From the NCBI GenBank assembly GCA_902492045.1, contig CABUKB010000010.1, positions 1-64,000 on the forward strand: a stretch of 64,000 bases of DNA. The letters are read 5' to 3'. Below are positions 23,126 to 30,672 of the stretch, piece by piece. The notes under the pieces were generated by a model. The model was not told the DNA's origin, searched no databases, and worked only from the letters and a program-made list of their open reading frames with translations. The number at the start of each line of letters is the position of its first letter. The stretch's first letter is position 1. The DNA comes from an uncultured Oscillospiraceae bacterium. GTDB taxonomy: Bacteria; Bacillota; Clostridia; Oscillospirales; Acutalibacteraceae. A program made the translations under genes and the position numbers.

Positions 23126-24328
23126 ATGATGGAACTTGAACAGAATGCGGGCGAGCCGGAAGAGATTGTCCATCCTCTACCGGCTGACGGCGGAGCCCCG
23201 CCGCTTGAGCCGGCTGTTCCCTCCGGAGCCGGAAACCCCGGTTCTGGAAAGCGGCGCCCCTGGTTTTGGATCTGCCTCCTTCTTTATTTCCTGTTGCTCC
23301 TCGGAATCGGCGCTTTCGTCCTCTTTTCCCTTTCCCGGTTCTTAACCCGCTATGAGGCGGGAACTCCGTCTGCGGCTGTCAACCGCTATTTTGAATTGCT
23401 CAAGGCGGGGGATTTTGACACGATTTATGCCGAATCCGGCTTCGAACCGACCCCTTTCACAGGAAAGGCGGAATATATCGCTTACTTGCGGGATATGTAC
23501 CGGGAGCCCGAAAATCTGCATACGGCGGAAAAGAGCCTCGATTCGGACACGCAAAAGCAATATATCGTATACCGGGGCGACGAACGAATCGGTGTTCTTC
23601 ACCTCACGTCCAATCCGGCGGACAGCCCTACCGCCTGGACGGTCCGCACCGAGTTGGTCTATTTAGAACCATATACCTACACCGTTTCACCTCAACTTTC
23701 TCTTCGGATCAACGGCGTGGACATCGCTTCATCCGGCTTGGCGGGTGAGGAAGTGCAAGCGGAGTATTTCACCGGGATCGAGAACTATGCCGAGGTCCCC
23801 TCATTGCGGCGTTACCGCGTGGAGGGGCTGTTGGTGCCGCCCGAGGCCAAAGCTTCTACGAACTCCGGGGCTTCCATTCCCCTGCAATCGGATCCGGATA
23901 AAGCCAACGCCTATACCGTCTGCGGAGAAGTTCTGCCGGAGGAAAAAACGGAGATGCTCGCCCTGGCGGAGAAAGCAGCCAAGGCCTATGCCGAGTATTT
24001 GTGCAAAGACGCATCCAAACAGGACGCGCTTGCCCCTATCTATAAGGGCTCCGCTTTGTACAAGGCCATCTCCGGTTACAGCAACTATTGGTTCGGTACC
24101 CACTCCGCCCATCGTTTTGAGAATGTTCAGCTGTACGGCCTGACCGGATACTCGCCGGACGATTTCACCGTCGAGATCCGTTTCGATTATGTCATTGAAT
24201 ATTATAAGACCCGCCGGTATCCCACCCATTATCGGATGACTTTTCTGCGCATCGACGGCCGCTGGCAGCTCATTCATCTGCTGGCTGACGACAACACACA
24301 GGAAAGCCGCACCGATGAGGCCGGCTGA
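23126..24328 (+). CDS. Hypothetical membrane-anchored extracellular protein
   Basis: A 400-aa protein not assigned to a named family. A Pro/Gly-rich cytoplasmic N-terminus (1-45) precedes one transmembrane helix (about 46-72). A long extracellular part follows with two NTF2-like-looking regions (PSAAVNRYFELLKAGDFDTIYAESG near 85 and YRMTFLRIDGRWQLIHL near 380). Such domains usually bind ligands or wall polymers. The start at 23126 has GAGG at 7 nt, 11 nt after the glycosidase stop; an ATG at 23111 overlaps that stop. Cotranscription suggests a shared cell-envelope role. Confidence 0.75.
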   Translation: MMELEQNAGEPEEIVHPLPADGGAPPLEPAVPSGAGNPGSGKRRPWFWICLLLYFLLLLGIGAFVLFSLSRFLTRYEAGTPSAAVNRYFELLKAGDFDTIYAESGFEPTPFTGKAEYIAYLRDMYREPENLHTAEKSLDSDTQKQYIVYRGDERIGVLHLTSNPADSPTAWTVRTELVYLEPYTYTVSPQLSLRINGVDIASSGLAGEEVQAEYFTGIENYAEVPSLRRYRVEGLLVPPEAKASTNSGASIPLQSDPDKANAYTVCGEVLPEEKTEMLALAEKAAKAYAEYLCKDASKQDALAPIYKGSALYKAISGYSNYWFGTHSAHRFENVQLYGLTGYSPDDFTVEIRFDYVIEYYKTRRYPTHYRMTFLRIDGRWQLIHLLADDNTQESRTDEAG

Positions 24329-24948
24329 AACCGGATTTATCCGGATGGCCGGAGAGGCGTCTTGCGCGCCAAAGGGCGGGGCATGGTTGTTTTTTGTCCT
24401 CGCTAAATCGGCTTACAAGGAACTACACGCAGACCATGGAAACGGACTGCTGACAACAAGGAGGCGCTATGGCTCTGGCGAGGGTCATAGCGCCTCCTTA
24501 CGTCCGGGGTTCCCAAAGGGGCTTGCCCCTTGGCACATGATTTTGCTTACAAAGTGTCGTGTGTTATACGTTCTGTCAGCGTTGCTGCGAGAATGAGGTT
24601 GCCGCCGGGGAGGGCAAGCGCATTAGCGGAGGGAAAACAGGGCCGTGATTGCGTAGCGTGGAGCAGCAGGTACAGAACTGGTTTCCTCAGCAGACAGGGC
24701 GTATATGAAAGCCCCCCTCATCCCCTTCTGAACTATGAGACAAAGCGCCCAAACGGATAGCCACACACAAAAAACAGACAGATTTTTCCTAAGAATCGAA
24801 ATGAGCGGGAAACCATTTTAGAGCTTTCCCCCTTGATTACCCATCAGCAAAGACGGACGATGCTGTCAACGGCGGTACATTTATGCGCTATTCATCTTGA
24901 CCGTTGACTGGCTCGACTGCCTTTGCTGTCTCCCCCATAACCAGGAAC
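24329..24948. other. Gene-free junction region, probable remnant of a mobile element
   Basis: No convincing gene lies in these 620 bases. A 14-bp inverted repeat (24458-24471 with 24486-24499, AAGGAGGCGCTATG) could terminate the upstream operon or mark an element end. A short frame from 24738 (MRQSAQTDSHTQKTDRFF) has no ribosome-binding site. From about 24840 the base composition shifts toward AT. The stretch separates core genes from an AT-rich island and looks like decayed accessory DNA. Confidence 0.45.
24458..24499. terminator. Hairpin downstream of the glycosidase operon
   Basis: A perfect 14-bp inverted repeat with a 14-nt loop and no clear T-tract. Either a weak terminator or an element-end repeat. 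Confidence 0.35.
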
Positions 24949-25443
24949 TTATTTCTCTCGCCTGACTTTCGCAAAAAATAGGATATATATCAGGATTCCG
25001 TTGATAAGCACATCGTAAATTCTCAACCTGTCAAACAAAATGACACTCGATAAGACGGATACAATTACAATACCAACGCTGATAATTTTGGGAAATGCGC
25101 CGTTCTCCTTTGTCATCCATGCGAAGAATGCCATTATCGGTGAGCATATGGCAAAAATTGTCCATCCGATGATAAACTGCTTTCCATATACACCGTAAGT
25201 AATCATCGCTGCTGCATAATAGGTGATTAGCATTCCAATGCAAAATAAAAGAACATTCAACATAGCTTTCTTCCTTGTTTTGCTGTAGACTGAAATCAAA
25301 GTTCCAAGCAAAATCCATATCGCCATCTGGGAAAAAATATTTCCCAGAACTTCAAAATACATATCAAAAAATCTTGAAGCTGCCCCAAGGAACAGTCCGG
25401 CAAATAGCATCGTAATTGGATTCAGTATTCTCTTTCGCATCAT
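24949..25443 (-). CDS. Hypothetical multi-pass membrane protein of the AT-rich island
   Basis: A 164-aa, very hydrophobic protein with about six transmembrane segments and short charged loops, ending in FAKVRREK. It resembles no transporter or enzyme family that can be recognised by eye. AAGGG lies close upstream of two consecutive ATGs at 25443 and 25440. Codon use is AT-rich compared with the flanking chromosome, which fits acquisition with the neighbouring methyltransferase. A role in resistance or immunity is possible only by context. Confidence 0.65.
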   Translation of the reverse strand: MMRKRILNPITMLFAGLFLGAASRFFDMYFEVLGNIFSQMAIWILLGTLISVYSKTRKKAMLNVLLFCIGMLITYYAAAMITYGVYGKQFIIGWTIFAICSPIMAFFAWMTKENGAFPKIISVGIVIVSVLSSVILFDRLRIYDVLINGILIYILFFAKVRREK

Positions 25444-25734
25444 CGCTCACCCTTGAACTCCCGAATTGTTAGGTGATTTGATTATAGCATGGTTCCTTAT
25501 ACCTGTCCACAAAACACATATCTGGCTGAACAGTTAGGCCTTTTTAAAGCCTTGTATTTCAAGAGCTTTTAATCATAGAACTGTGCGAGGTAATAGGAGA
25601 ATTGCCCGCATGCGAAAATCCATCTCTAATTGTCCATAACTAACCCTTGCCAAGTCTTTGCGCCTGAGGTACAATATAATTGACTCATTCGAACGGAATT
25701 CTTTCGTTTTAAATGTGATCGTAAATAAGCATCC

Positions 25735-25916
25735 ATGAATAAGGTGATAGAATTGGAAATCAGAAAGATGCTTAAAACAGATATACCTTGGCGGTTTTAT
25801 ACAAACAATTTTGGAATGAGGAATCAAATATTTGGGCTATGGAGAAACAATTTGATCGGCTTACTAAACAAGAAGAATACTTTTGGGGCAAGTTTTTGTT
25901 ATTAAAGCGTGTCTAA
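25735..25916 (+). pseudogene. Decayed small reading frame in the island
   Basis: From the ATG at 25735 a frame reads MNKVIELEIRKMLKTDIPWR. About 35 codons in, a protein-like continuation moves to another frame (AMEKQFDRLTKQEEYFWGKF, ending at 25916), suggesting a frameshift. The composition looks coding in both parts, but the family is not recognised. The N-terminal style recalls small acetyltransferases, without proof. It ends just before the leader-peptide region. Confidence 0.35.
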
Positions 25917-25944
25917 AGAGTTTATATATCAGTAAGGAGGTGTT

Positions 25945-25992
25945 ATGATGTTCATGACCGTAATGCTGCTCAAATATGCAAAGTCGGTATAA
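25945..25992 (+). CDS. Leader peptide of the RNA methyltransferase gene
   Basis: A 15-codon open frame (MMFMTVMLLKYAKSV) follows a near-perfect AAGGAGGTG at 25934-25942. The frame ends inside a hairpin whose alternative pairings include the ribosome-binding region of the downstream gene. Short translated leaders of this type sense drug-stalled ribosomes upstream of erm, cat and tet genes. This one is inferred to control the THUMP-type methyltransferase 100 bp downstream. Confidence 0.65.
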   Translation: MMFMTVMLLKYAKSV

Positions 25993-26084
25993 AGCCATTT
26001 TGCATATTGTATATTTTGAGTATTTTCATTTTATTTTGGCTTAAATGCCGGCTTTGCAACTTAAACAAAGAAATGTTTAAGGAG
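25974..26084 (+). promoter_or_regulatory. Attenuator with alternative hairpins
   Basis: Hairpin A pairs ATATGCAAA (25974-25982) with TTTGCATAT (25999-26007). The overlapping segment 25979-25996 can instead pair, with some G-U and small mismatches, with GGCTTAAATGCCGGCTTTGC at 26038-26057 (hairpin B). A third hairpin pairs CTTAAAC (26060-26066) with GTTTAAG (26075-26081), masking part of the AAGGAG Shine-Dalgarno site of the methyltransferase. Ribosome position on the leader peptide would decide which forms. Whether control is at transcription or translation cannot be told. Confidence 0.6.
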
Positions 26085-26091
26085 CAAAGAA

Positions 26092-27069
26092 ATGAACAAC
26101 AAATATTTAGTAACTTGTGTACCCGGAGCAGAAGGTATAGTTTCTGACGAACTCTTGGAAATGGATGAAAACATTAAAATCATAAAAATCAGCAGAGGGA
26201 GGGTGACATTCAACTTCAATCAAAGGTCCGAAAATTTAAAATCATTAAGAAGCGTTGACAATATATATTCGATTTTTGATCATTTTTCAATAGGACCTTA
26301 TAAAAAAGATTTACTGGATTTTAGCAAAAAAATATCTCAATTGGATTTTAGTGGCAAAAGAATCATTGTTAGCGCTGCAATTAAAGGGAACCATACCTAT
26401 TCCCGGTTTGACTTATCCAAAGCAGCAGAAAAAGTTTTTACTTCAAATCATTCAGTTTTGGGTACGCCGGATCAGCATGACTTGGCTATTAGAATTGATG
26501 TTGAAAATGGACAGTGCAGTATATGTCAACAACTTACCTCAGCCCAATTTCGATTTAGAGGGCTCTTTAATAGTGTAAAAGGAGGCATAAGGCCCTCTGT
26601 GGCCCATTGTCTTGTTAGACTAAGTTGTCCTTTTTCAAATGAAATTTTTTACGATCCGTTTTGTGGCGGCGGTACCATAGCGATTGAAAGAATGTTTTAC
26701 CCTTATAAAAAAGTTTTTGCCAGTGATATCAATGAGCAGGTATTAAAAAAAGCACAAGCTAATTGGAAAAAAGATTTAATACTCTTTCAAGCTGACGCGA
26801 CTAATACGCACATGAAAAAAAGCAGTATAGATACTGTTGTTACAAACATGCCCTGGGGTAAGCAAATATCGTATGACGTTAGCTTATATTATCGTTTTTT
26901 TAAAGAACTGAATAGAATTTTAAAGCCTAATGGAAAAGCAATTATTTTGACCGATCAGTACAAATCCCTGTATAATGCCTGTCTGATGACTGGCTTTTCA
27001 AGTATCGTTAAAGCAGAACTGAGTTTGCATGGATTGCATCCGAAAGTTTTTGAAATCAAAAGGCGGTAA
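26092..27069 (+). CDS. THUMP-domain class I RNA (guanine-N2-type) methyltransferase
   Basis: A 325-aa protein. Residues 1-160 form an N-terminal ferredoxin-like/THUMP RNA-binding module (opening KYLVTCVPGAEGIVSDELLE). Residues 161-325 form a Rossmann methyltransferase with motif I DPFCGGGT (188-195), the SAM-ribose acidic motif SDIN (211-214) and the target-base motif NMPWG (252-256). N-P/M-P-aromatic motifs mark amino-group methylation of guanine in tRNA or rRNA (Trm14/RlmL/THUMPD relatives). AAGGAG at 7 nt fixes the start. The gene is markedly AT-rich, and a leader peptide and alternative hairpins precede it. That suggests inducible modification of ribosomal RNA, which is inference. Confidence 0.85.
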   Translation: MNNKYLVTCVPGAEGIVSDELLEMDENIKIIKISRGRVTFNFNQRSENLKSLRSVDNIYSIFDHFSIGPYKKDLLDFSKKISQLDFSGKRIIVSAAIKGNHTYSRFDLSKAAEKVFTSNHSVLGTPDQHDLAIRIDVENGQCSICQQLTSAQFRFRGLFNSVKGGIRPSVAHCLVRLSCPFSNEIFYDPFCGGGTIAIERMFYPYKKVFASDINEQVLKKAQANWKKDLILFQADATNTHMKKSSIDTVVTNMPWGKQISYDVSLYYRFFKELNRILKPNGKAIILTDQYKSLYNACLMTGFSSIVKAELSLHGLHPKVFEIKRR

Positions 27070-27159
27070 TATCGGTTTGGGGTTATAGACGTGGTCATGT
27101 TCTGTAAAAATACCTATCGCTTGATAAAAAGTAGCGGCTCACTTAACGGTCTGCAACCA

Positions 27160-27189
27160 TTGATTTATAACGGCTTTTGCGTATATAAT
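27160..27189 (+). promoter_or_regulatory. Promoter of ispD-ispF
   Basis: TTGATT (27160), 18-bp spacer, TATAAT (27184), 40 bp before the ispD start. It marks the return to core genome. Confidence 0.7.
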
Positions 27190-27229
27190 AAACACATAAG
27201 AATCGGTTAGCCAAACGGGGGGATGCCGC

Positions 27230-28018
27230 ATGAAAGAAGGCTATGTGCGCATGGTTGAAGGCGCAGGGAAACCGGATCACCGCCCGGTGACGGCTGCGGT
27301 GATTGTGGCGGCCGGTGCCTCCGCCCGTATGGGTAGCCCCAAACAGTTCATTCCCCTGCGGGGGGTGCCGGTCATTGCTTATACTCTGTCGGCTTTCGAA
27401 CAGGCGAGTTCAATTGACGAGATTGTTCTGGTCGCCCGCCAGGAGCATATCCTGCAGTATTATGACATAGCCAAAAGCTACGAAATCCGGAAGTTGACCC
27501 AGATCATTCCCGGAGGAAACAGCCGTCAGGAATCCGCCGCCCGTGGGGTTTCTGCCTGTCACGGCAACACGGCATTTTTCGCCGTCCATGACGGGGCCAG
27601 GCCCCTGATCCGGCCCGAGATCATTGATGCCGTGGCCGCCGCCGCCTATTGGGACAGGGCGGCGGCGGCGGCGGTGCGGGTGAAGGATACCGTCAAGGTA
27701 TCCGACGAAAACGGCTTTATTACAGCGACCCCCGACCGCCGGTTTTTATGGAATGTGCAGACACCGCAGATTTTCGAGCGGAATTTATACCTGGATGCTC
27801 TGAAACAGGCCGTCCGGCAGGGCCGGGATTATACCGACGACTGTCAGCTGGCTGAGGCGGCGGGGTATCCCGTTCGTCTCGTGGAATCGGATTACAGGAA
27901 CATCAAAATCACAACGCCGGAAGATGTGAGCATGGCGGAAACGCTTTTGGGTCGGGAAACGGATGCGGCGTATACGATGGAGGCCGGCAGTGGACATGCG
28001 GATCGGACATGGATATGA
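27230..28018 (+). CDS. ispD: 2-C-methyl-D-erythritol 4-phosphate cytidylyltransferase
   Basis: Third step of the MEP isoprenoid pathway: activates MEP with CTP. The 262-aa protein contains the nucleotide-binding AAGASARMGSPKQF (residues 27-40), GGNSRQESAARG, the HDGARP motif and a late DYRNIKITTPEDVSMAE. About 17 extra residues precede the usual start (VTAAVIVAAG), but GGGGG lies 7 nt before the ATG at 27230. It overlaps ispF, the pathway's fifth enzyme, by 23 nt. IspE is not in the window. Confidence 0.96.
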   Translation: MKEGYVRMVEGAGKPDHRPVTAAVIVAAGASARMGSPKQFIPLRGVPVIAYTLSAFEQASSIDEIVLVARQEHILQYYDIAKSYEIRKLTQIIPGGNSRQESAARGVSACHGNTAFFAVHDGARPLIRPEIIDAVAAAAYWDRAAAAAVRVKDTVKVSDENGFITATPDRRFLWNVQTPQIFERNLYLDALKQAVRQGRDYTDDCQLAEAAGYPVRLVESDYRNIKITTPEDVSMAETLLGRETDAAYTMEAGSGHADRTWI

Positions 28019-28481
28019 TGTACACCGTTTGACAGAAGGCCGGCGCTTGATTCTGGGCGGAACCGAGATCCCCTATAAAAAGGGTCTGCTCGGTCATTCC
28101 GACGCCGACGTGCTGGCACATGCGGTGGCGGATGCTCTGCTTGGGGCGGCGGCGCTCGGAGACATTGGGGTTCTTTTTCCCGATTCGGATCCGCGGTATC
28201 AGGATGCCGACAGCCTGCTTCTGCTGTCACAGGCCGCCGACCGGGTCCGGGAATCTGGTTACGCGATTGCGAATGTGGACGCCACCGTTTTGGCCCAGGC
28301 CCCGAAACTCGCTCCCTATATCCGGTCCATGCGGGAACACCTGGCATCGGCGTGCCGCCTGCATATCGGGCAGGTGAGCGTCAAGGCGACGACGGAAGAG
28401 GGGCTTGGGTTTACCGGCGCAGGCGAGGGCATTGCCGCCCACGCAGTCTGCTTGCTGGAACCACTGTCCCCAGAAGAATAA
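27996..28481 (+). CDS. ispF: 2-C-methyl-D-erythritol 2,4-cyclodiphosphate synthase
   Basis: Zinc enzyme of the MEP pathway that cyclises CDP-ME 2-phosphate. The 161-aa product starts MRIGHGYDVHRL, giving the Asp and His metal ligands, with the third ligand in LLGHSDADVLAHA. ALGDIGVLFPDSDP and the late VSVKATTEEGLGFTG are also family hallmarks. The ATG at 27996 gives the usual N-terminus. A GTG two codons earlier (27990) has GGAGG at 6 nt and may be the true start. The gene overlaps the end of ispD. Confidence 0.97.
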   Translation: MRIGHGYDVHRLTEGRRLILGGTEIPYKKGLLGHSDADVLAHAVADALLGAAALGDIGVLFPDSDPRYQDADSLLLLSQAADRVRESGYAIANVDATVLAQAPKLAPYIRSMREHLASACRLHIGQVSVKATTEEGLGFTGAGEGIAAHAVCLLEPLSPEE

Positions 28482-28525
28482 CCGATTCCATGCATTCGTT
28501 TCATGGAAAGGAGAGGTGTCCGGGT

Positions 28526-28993
28526 TTGAAAAAGAGCGTCTCCGCATCCCGAACAGAGCAGATCCAAATTCTCATGCCCGAACATATCAACGGGGCTGGA
28601 CGCCTGTTCGGCGGAAAGTTGGTCGAATGGATCGACGTTGTGGCCAGCGTGGCCGCCCGCCGTCATTCCGGATGCAATGTGATCACAGCGGCGATCGACA
28701 ACCTACAATTCAAAGCGGGAGCTTATGTCAACGACACTTTAGTGCTGATCGGACGGCTTACCCATGTGGGCCGCACTTCTATGGAAGTACGGGTGGACAC
28801 CTATGTAGAGAGCTTAAACGGCACCCGCTCCGTGGTCAATCGGGCTTATCTCGTTCTTGTCGCCTTGGACGGGCAGGGTCGTCCCACGCCGGTGCCCGGG
28901 CTGCTTTTGGAAAATGAAAGCGAACGGGCGGAATGGGATGCGGGCGAACGCCGGCAGGAACTCCGTAAAATCCGCCGGCTGGAAGGGTACTGA
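28526..28993 (+). CDS. Acyl-CoA thioesterase (hot-dog fold, YkhA/YciA type)
   Basis: A 155-aa single hot-dog-domain protein. The family signature covers residues 15-45: MPEHINGAGRLFGGKLVEWID (catalytic Asp at its end). ITAAIDNLQFKAG and VGRTSMEVRVDTYVE follow. Such enzymes hydrolyse acyl-CoA to acid and CoA; chain length cannot be read from the sequence. The start is a TTG at 28526 with GAGAGG at 9 nt; no ATG fits as well. It follows ispF by 44 nt and probably shares its transcript. Confidence 0.9.
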   Translation: MKKSVSASRTEQIQILMPEHINGAGRLFGGKLVEWIDVVASVAARRHSGCNVITAAIDNLQFKAGAYVNDTLVLIGRLTHVGRTSMEVRVDTYVESLNGTRSVVNRAYLVLVALDGQGRPTPVPGLLLENESERAEWDAGERRQELRKIRRLEGY

Positions 28994-29044
28994 TTCCCCC
29001 TGACCGCTTCCATTCCCTCCCCCCTGCGGAAAGGCGTATGCATA

Positions 29045-29076
29045 TACCCCCCGGCTCGCTGACGAGCCGGGGGGTA
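29045..29076. terminator. Bidirectional terminator between the thioesterase and SpoIVFB-like genes
   Basis: A 14-bp GC-rich stem (29045-29058 with 29063-29076) and a 4-nt loop between convergent genes; TTGTATC follows on the plus strand. Confidence 0.7.
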
Positions 29077-29081
29077 TTGTA

Positions 29082-29672
29082 TCATGCTCTTTCTTTACAC
29101 AGTAAAAGCAGGCTCAGATAAAGGCTGACGGCCAAAAGCGTGACATTGTATCCGCTCATGACCAGGACGAAAAAACCGGCCGCCGCAATCGGAAAAAGGG
29201 TAAAAACGGAAATTCGCAGTATCCACTTCCGCGCCGCTTCCTCATCCATCCGCATGGCGAATACACAATACAGCACCTGCCCGCCGTCCAAAGGCTCTAT
29301 GGGCAGCAGGTTGAACGCCCCGAGGGTCAAATGCACCAGCGCAGCGGCCTCGTTTCCCTTTGTCAAGGAGAGGATACAGAAGGTCACGAGATTGACCGCT
29401 GGTCCGGCCAGCGAGACCAGTGCATCCTGACGGTAAGCCAGCCGTCTCGCCGGATCCTGCTCCACCCGCATGCCGAAAAGTCCGACACTGATTCGGCGTG
29501 GCTTGCAGTCAAAAAAGAGCAAAGCGATAAAGTGGCCCATCTCATGCATGAGGGAGGCGGTCAAACACCAAACGGACAGAGTTGTGGAATCCAAGGTGAC
29601 AGTAACCGCAACCATGGCGGGAAAAAGCAGGCTGAAACGGCAGGGGATCCCTCCGATACGCAATTCAAGCAT
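29082..29672 (-). CDS. Site-2 protease family M50 metalloprotease, SpoIVFB-like
   Basis: A 196-aa intramembrane zinc protease. The metal motif HEMGH lies in the second hydrophobic segment (about residues 43-47) and the second motif is NLLPIEPLDGGQ (about 120-131). About six transmembrane segments are seen. In Bacillus, SpoIVFB cleaves pro-sigma-K in the mother cell. The partner M23 gene immediately upstream (8-nt overlap), plus adjacent spoIVA, supports that role here, although no pro-sigma-K gene is in the window. Confidence 0.88.
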   Translation of the reverse strand: MLELRIGGIPCRFSLLFPAMVAVTVTLDSTTLSVWCLTASLMHEMGHFIALLFFDCKPRRISVGLFGMRVEQDPARRLAYRQDALVSLAGPAVNLVTFCILSLTKGNEAAALVHLTLGAFNLLPIEPLDGGQVLYCVFAMRMDEEAARKWILRISVFTLFPIAAAGFFVLVMSGYNVTLLAVSLYLSLLLLCKERA

Positions 29673-30528
29673 AAAGCCCTTCTGTCAACAGGGGGAGCGG
29701 ATCGTAGGCGATTCCGTTGAGAAACGCGGATATATGCAGGTGGTTGCCCGTGGAATCGCCGGTGCTTCCCACCCGGGCCACCGTTTCCCCCGCCCGGACG
29801 ACCGCGTCCTTTTCCACGAGTATCTCGGAGCAATGAGCATACAAAATCTCCAACCCTCCCCCATGGTACAGCTTGACATAATGACCGTAACTCTTATCGG
29901 TTCCCGTTTCGCTCACCACACCGTAAAACATCGCGGCAATCGGCGTCCCCGCCGGAGCCCCGATATCCAATCCGGTATGGAACCCGGTTCCCCCTTTGAT
30001 CGGATCGTCCCGATAGCCGAACCAAGAGGTATACTGCCCTTCGGGAAGTGGCCGGTAAGCGGACCGGTTGACCTGCAGTTTGGCAAAAGTCGCCCCTTCA
30101 GGGGCATACAACGCCTTAACCGTACTCATCGGCACATCCTGTCCCCCGGTTCCCTCGTTCCCCCCATCCGAAACCGATAGGTCAGAGGCGGGAGCCTCGG
30201 ATAAATCCGAGGGGGCGTCGGAACTGGTTCCATCTCCGTTATCATCCGGCTGGTCATCAAACAAGCCGGCAATCGTGGCGGCAAAGGTATTGTCCATGAT
30301 GGATTGGTTGAATCTTTCCCGTAATTGCTCAAAGGCACTTCCCCCGGCGACGCGCAGCAGCAGGGCGATGAGGAGTACCACCACACAGGAAATACTCTGT
30401 ACCAGCAGAAGCTGCCATCCGGCGGGGGAGGCGCGTCTGGCGCCTCCCCCTGCCCCACGGCGGCCCGGCAGCCTGCGAAATGGACGTTCCTCACGGAATG
30501 GGCGTTCTTCCGGCATTTTCTGACTCAT
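29665..30528 (-). CDS. M23 (LytM) peptidase-domain protein, SpoIVFA/SpoIIQ-like
   Basis: A 287-aa protein with a basic, Arg-rich N-terminus, one transmembrane helix (about 40-60) and an acidic low-complexity linker. The C-terminal LytM domain includes GTGFHTGLDIGAPAGTPI (HxxxD), YAHCSEILVEKDAVV and a final HLHI. Most catalytic zinc ligands are kept, unlike classical SpoIVFA, so it may bind or cut peptidoglycan. It overlaps the SpoIVFB-like gene by 8 nt, the arrangement of spoIVFA-spoIVFB. The start is uncertain: ATG 30528, ATG 30516 and TTG 30540 share one AAAGGA. Confidence 0.85.
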   Translation of the reverse strand: MSQKMPEERPFREERPFRRLPGRRGAGGGARRASPAGWQLLLVQSISCVVVLLIALLLRVAGGSAFEQLRERFNQSIMDNTFAATIAGLFDDQPDDNGDGTSSDAPSDLSEAPASDLSVSDGGNEGTGGQDVPMSTVKALYAPEGATFAKLQVNRSAYRPLPEGQYTSWFGYRDDPIKGGTGFHTGLDIGAPAGTPIAAMFYGVVSETGTDKSYGHYVKLYHGGGLEILYAHCSEILVEKDAVVRAGETVARVGSTGDSTGNHLHISAFLNGIAYDPLPLLTEGLYA

Positions 30529-30672
30529 TCCTTTCTGCAAGCCGGGGAATTATAAGATTCGGCAAACCCGAAGTTGGGTGATTGGGCCGAACCTCCAAAA
30601 CCCTGATTCCATTCACAATCTGGATCTGCGGCTATTCGGATTCTCAAAGCCGCTTATCGAACGGCTGTTTTC

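Noticed and set aside
25573..25827. An 84-codon minus-strand frame in the AT-rich island
   Set aside because: No ribosome-binding site, no recognisable family, and it overlaps a more protein-like plus-strand remnant.
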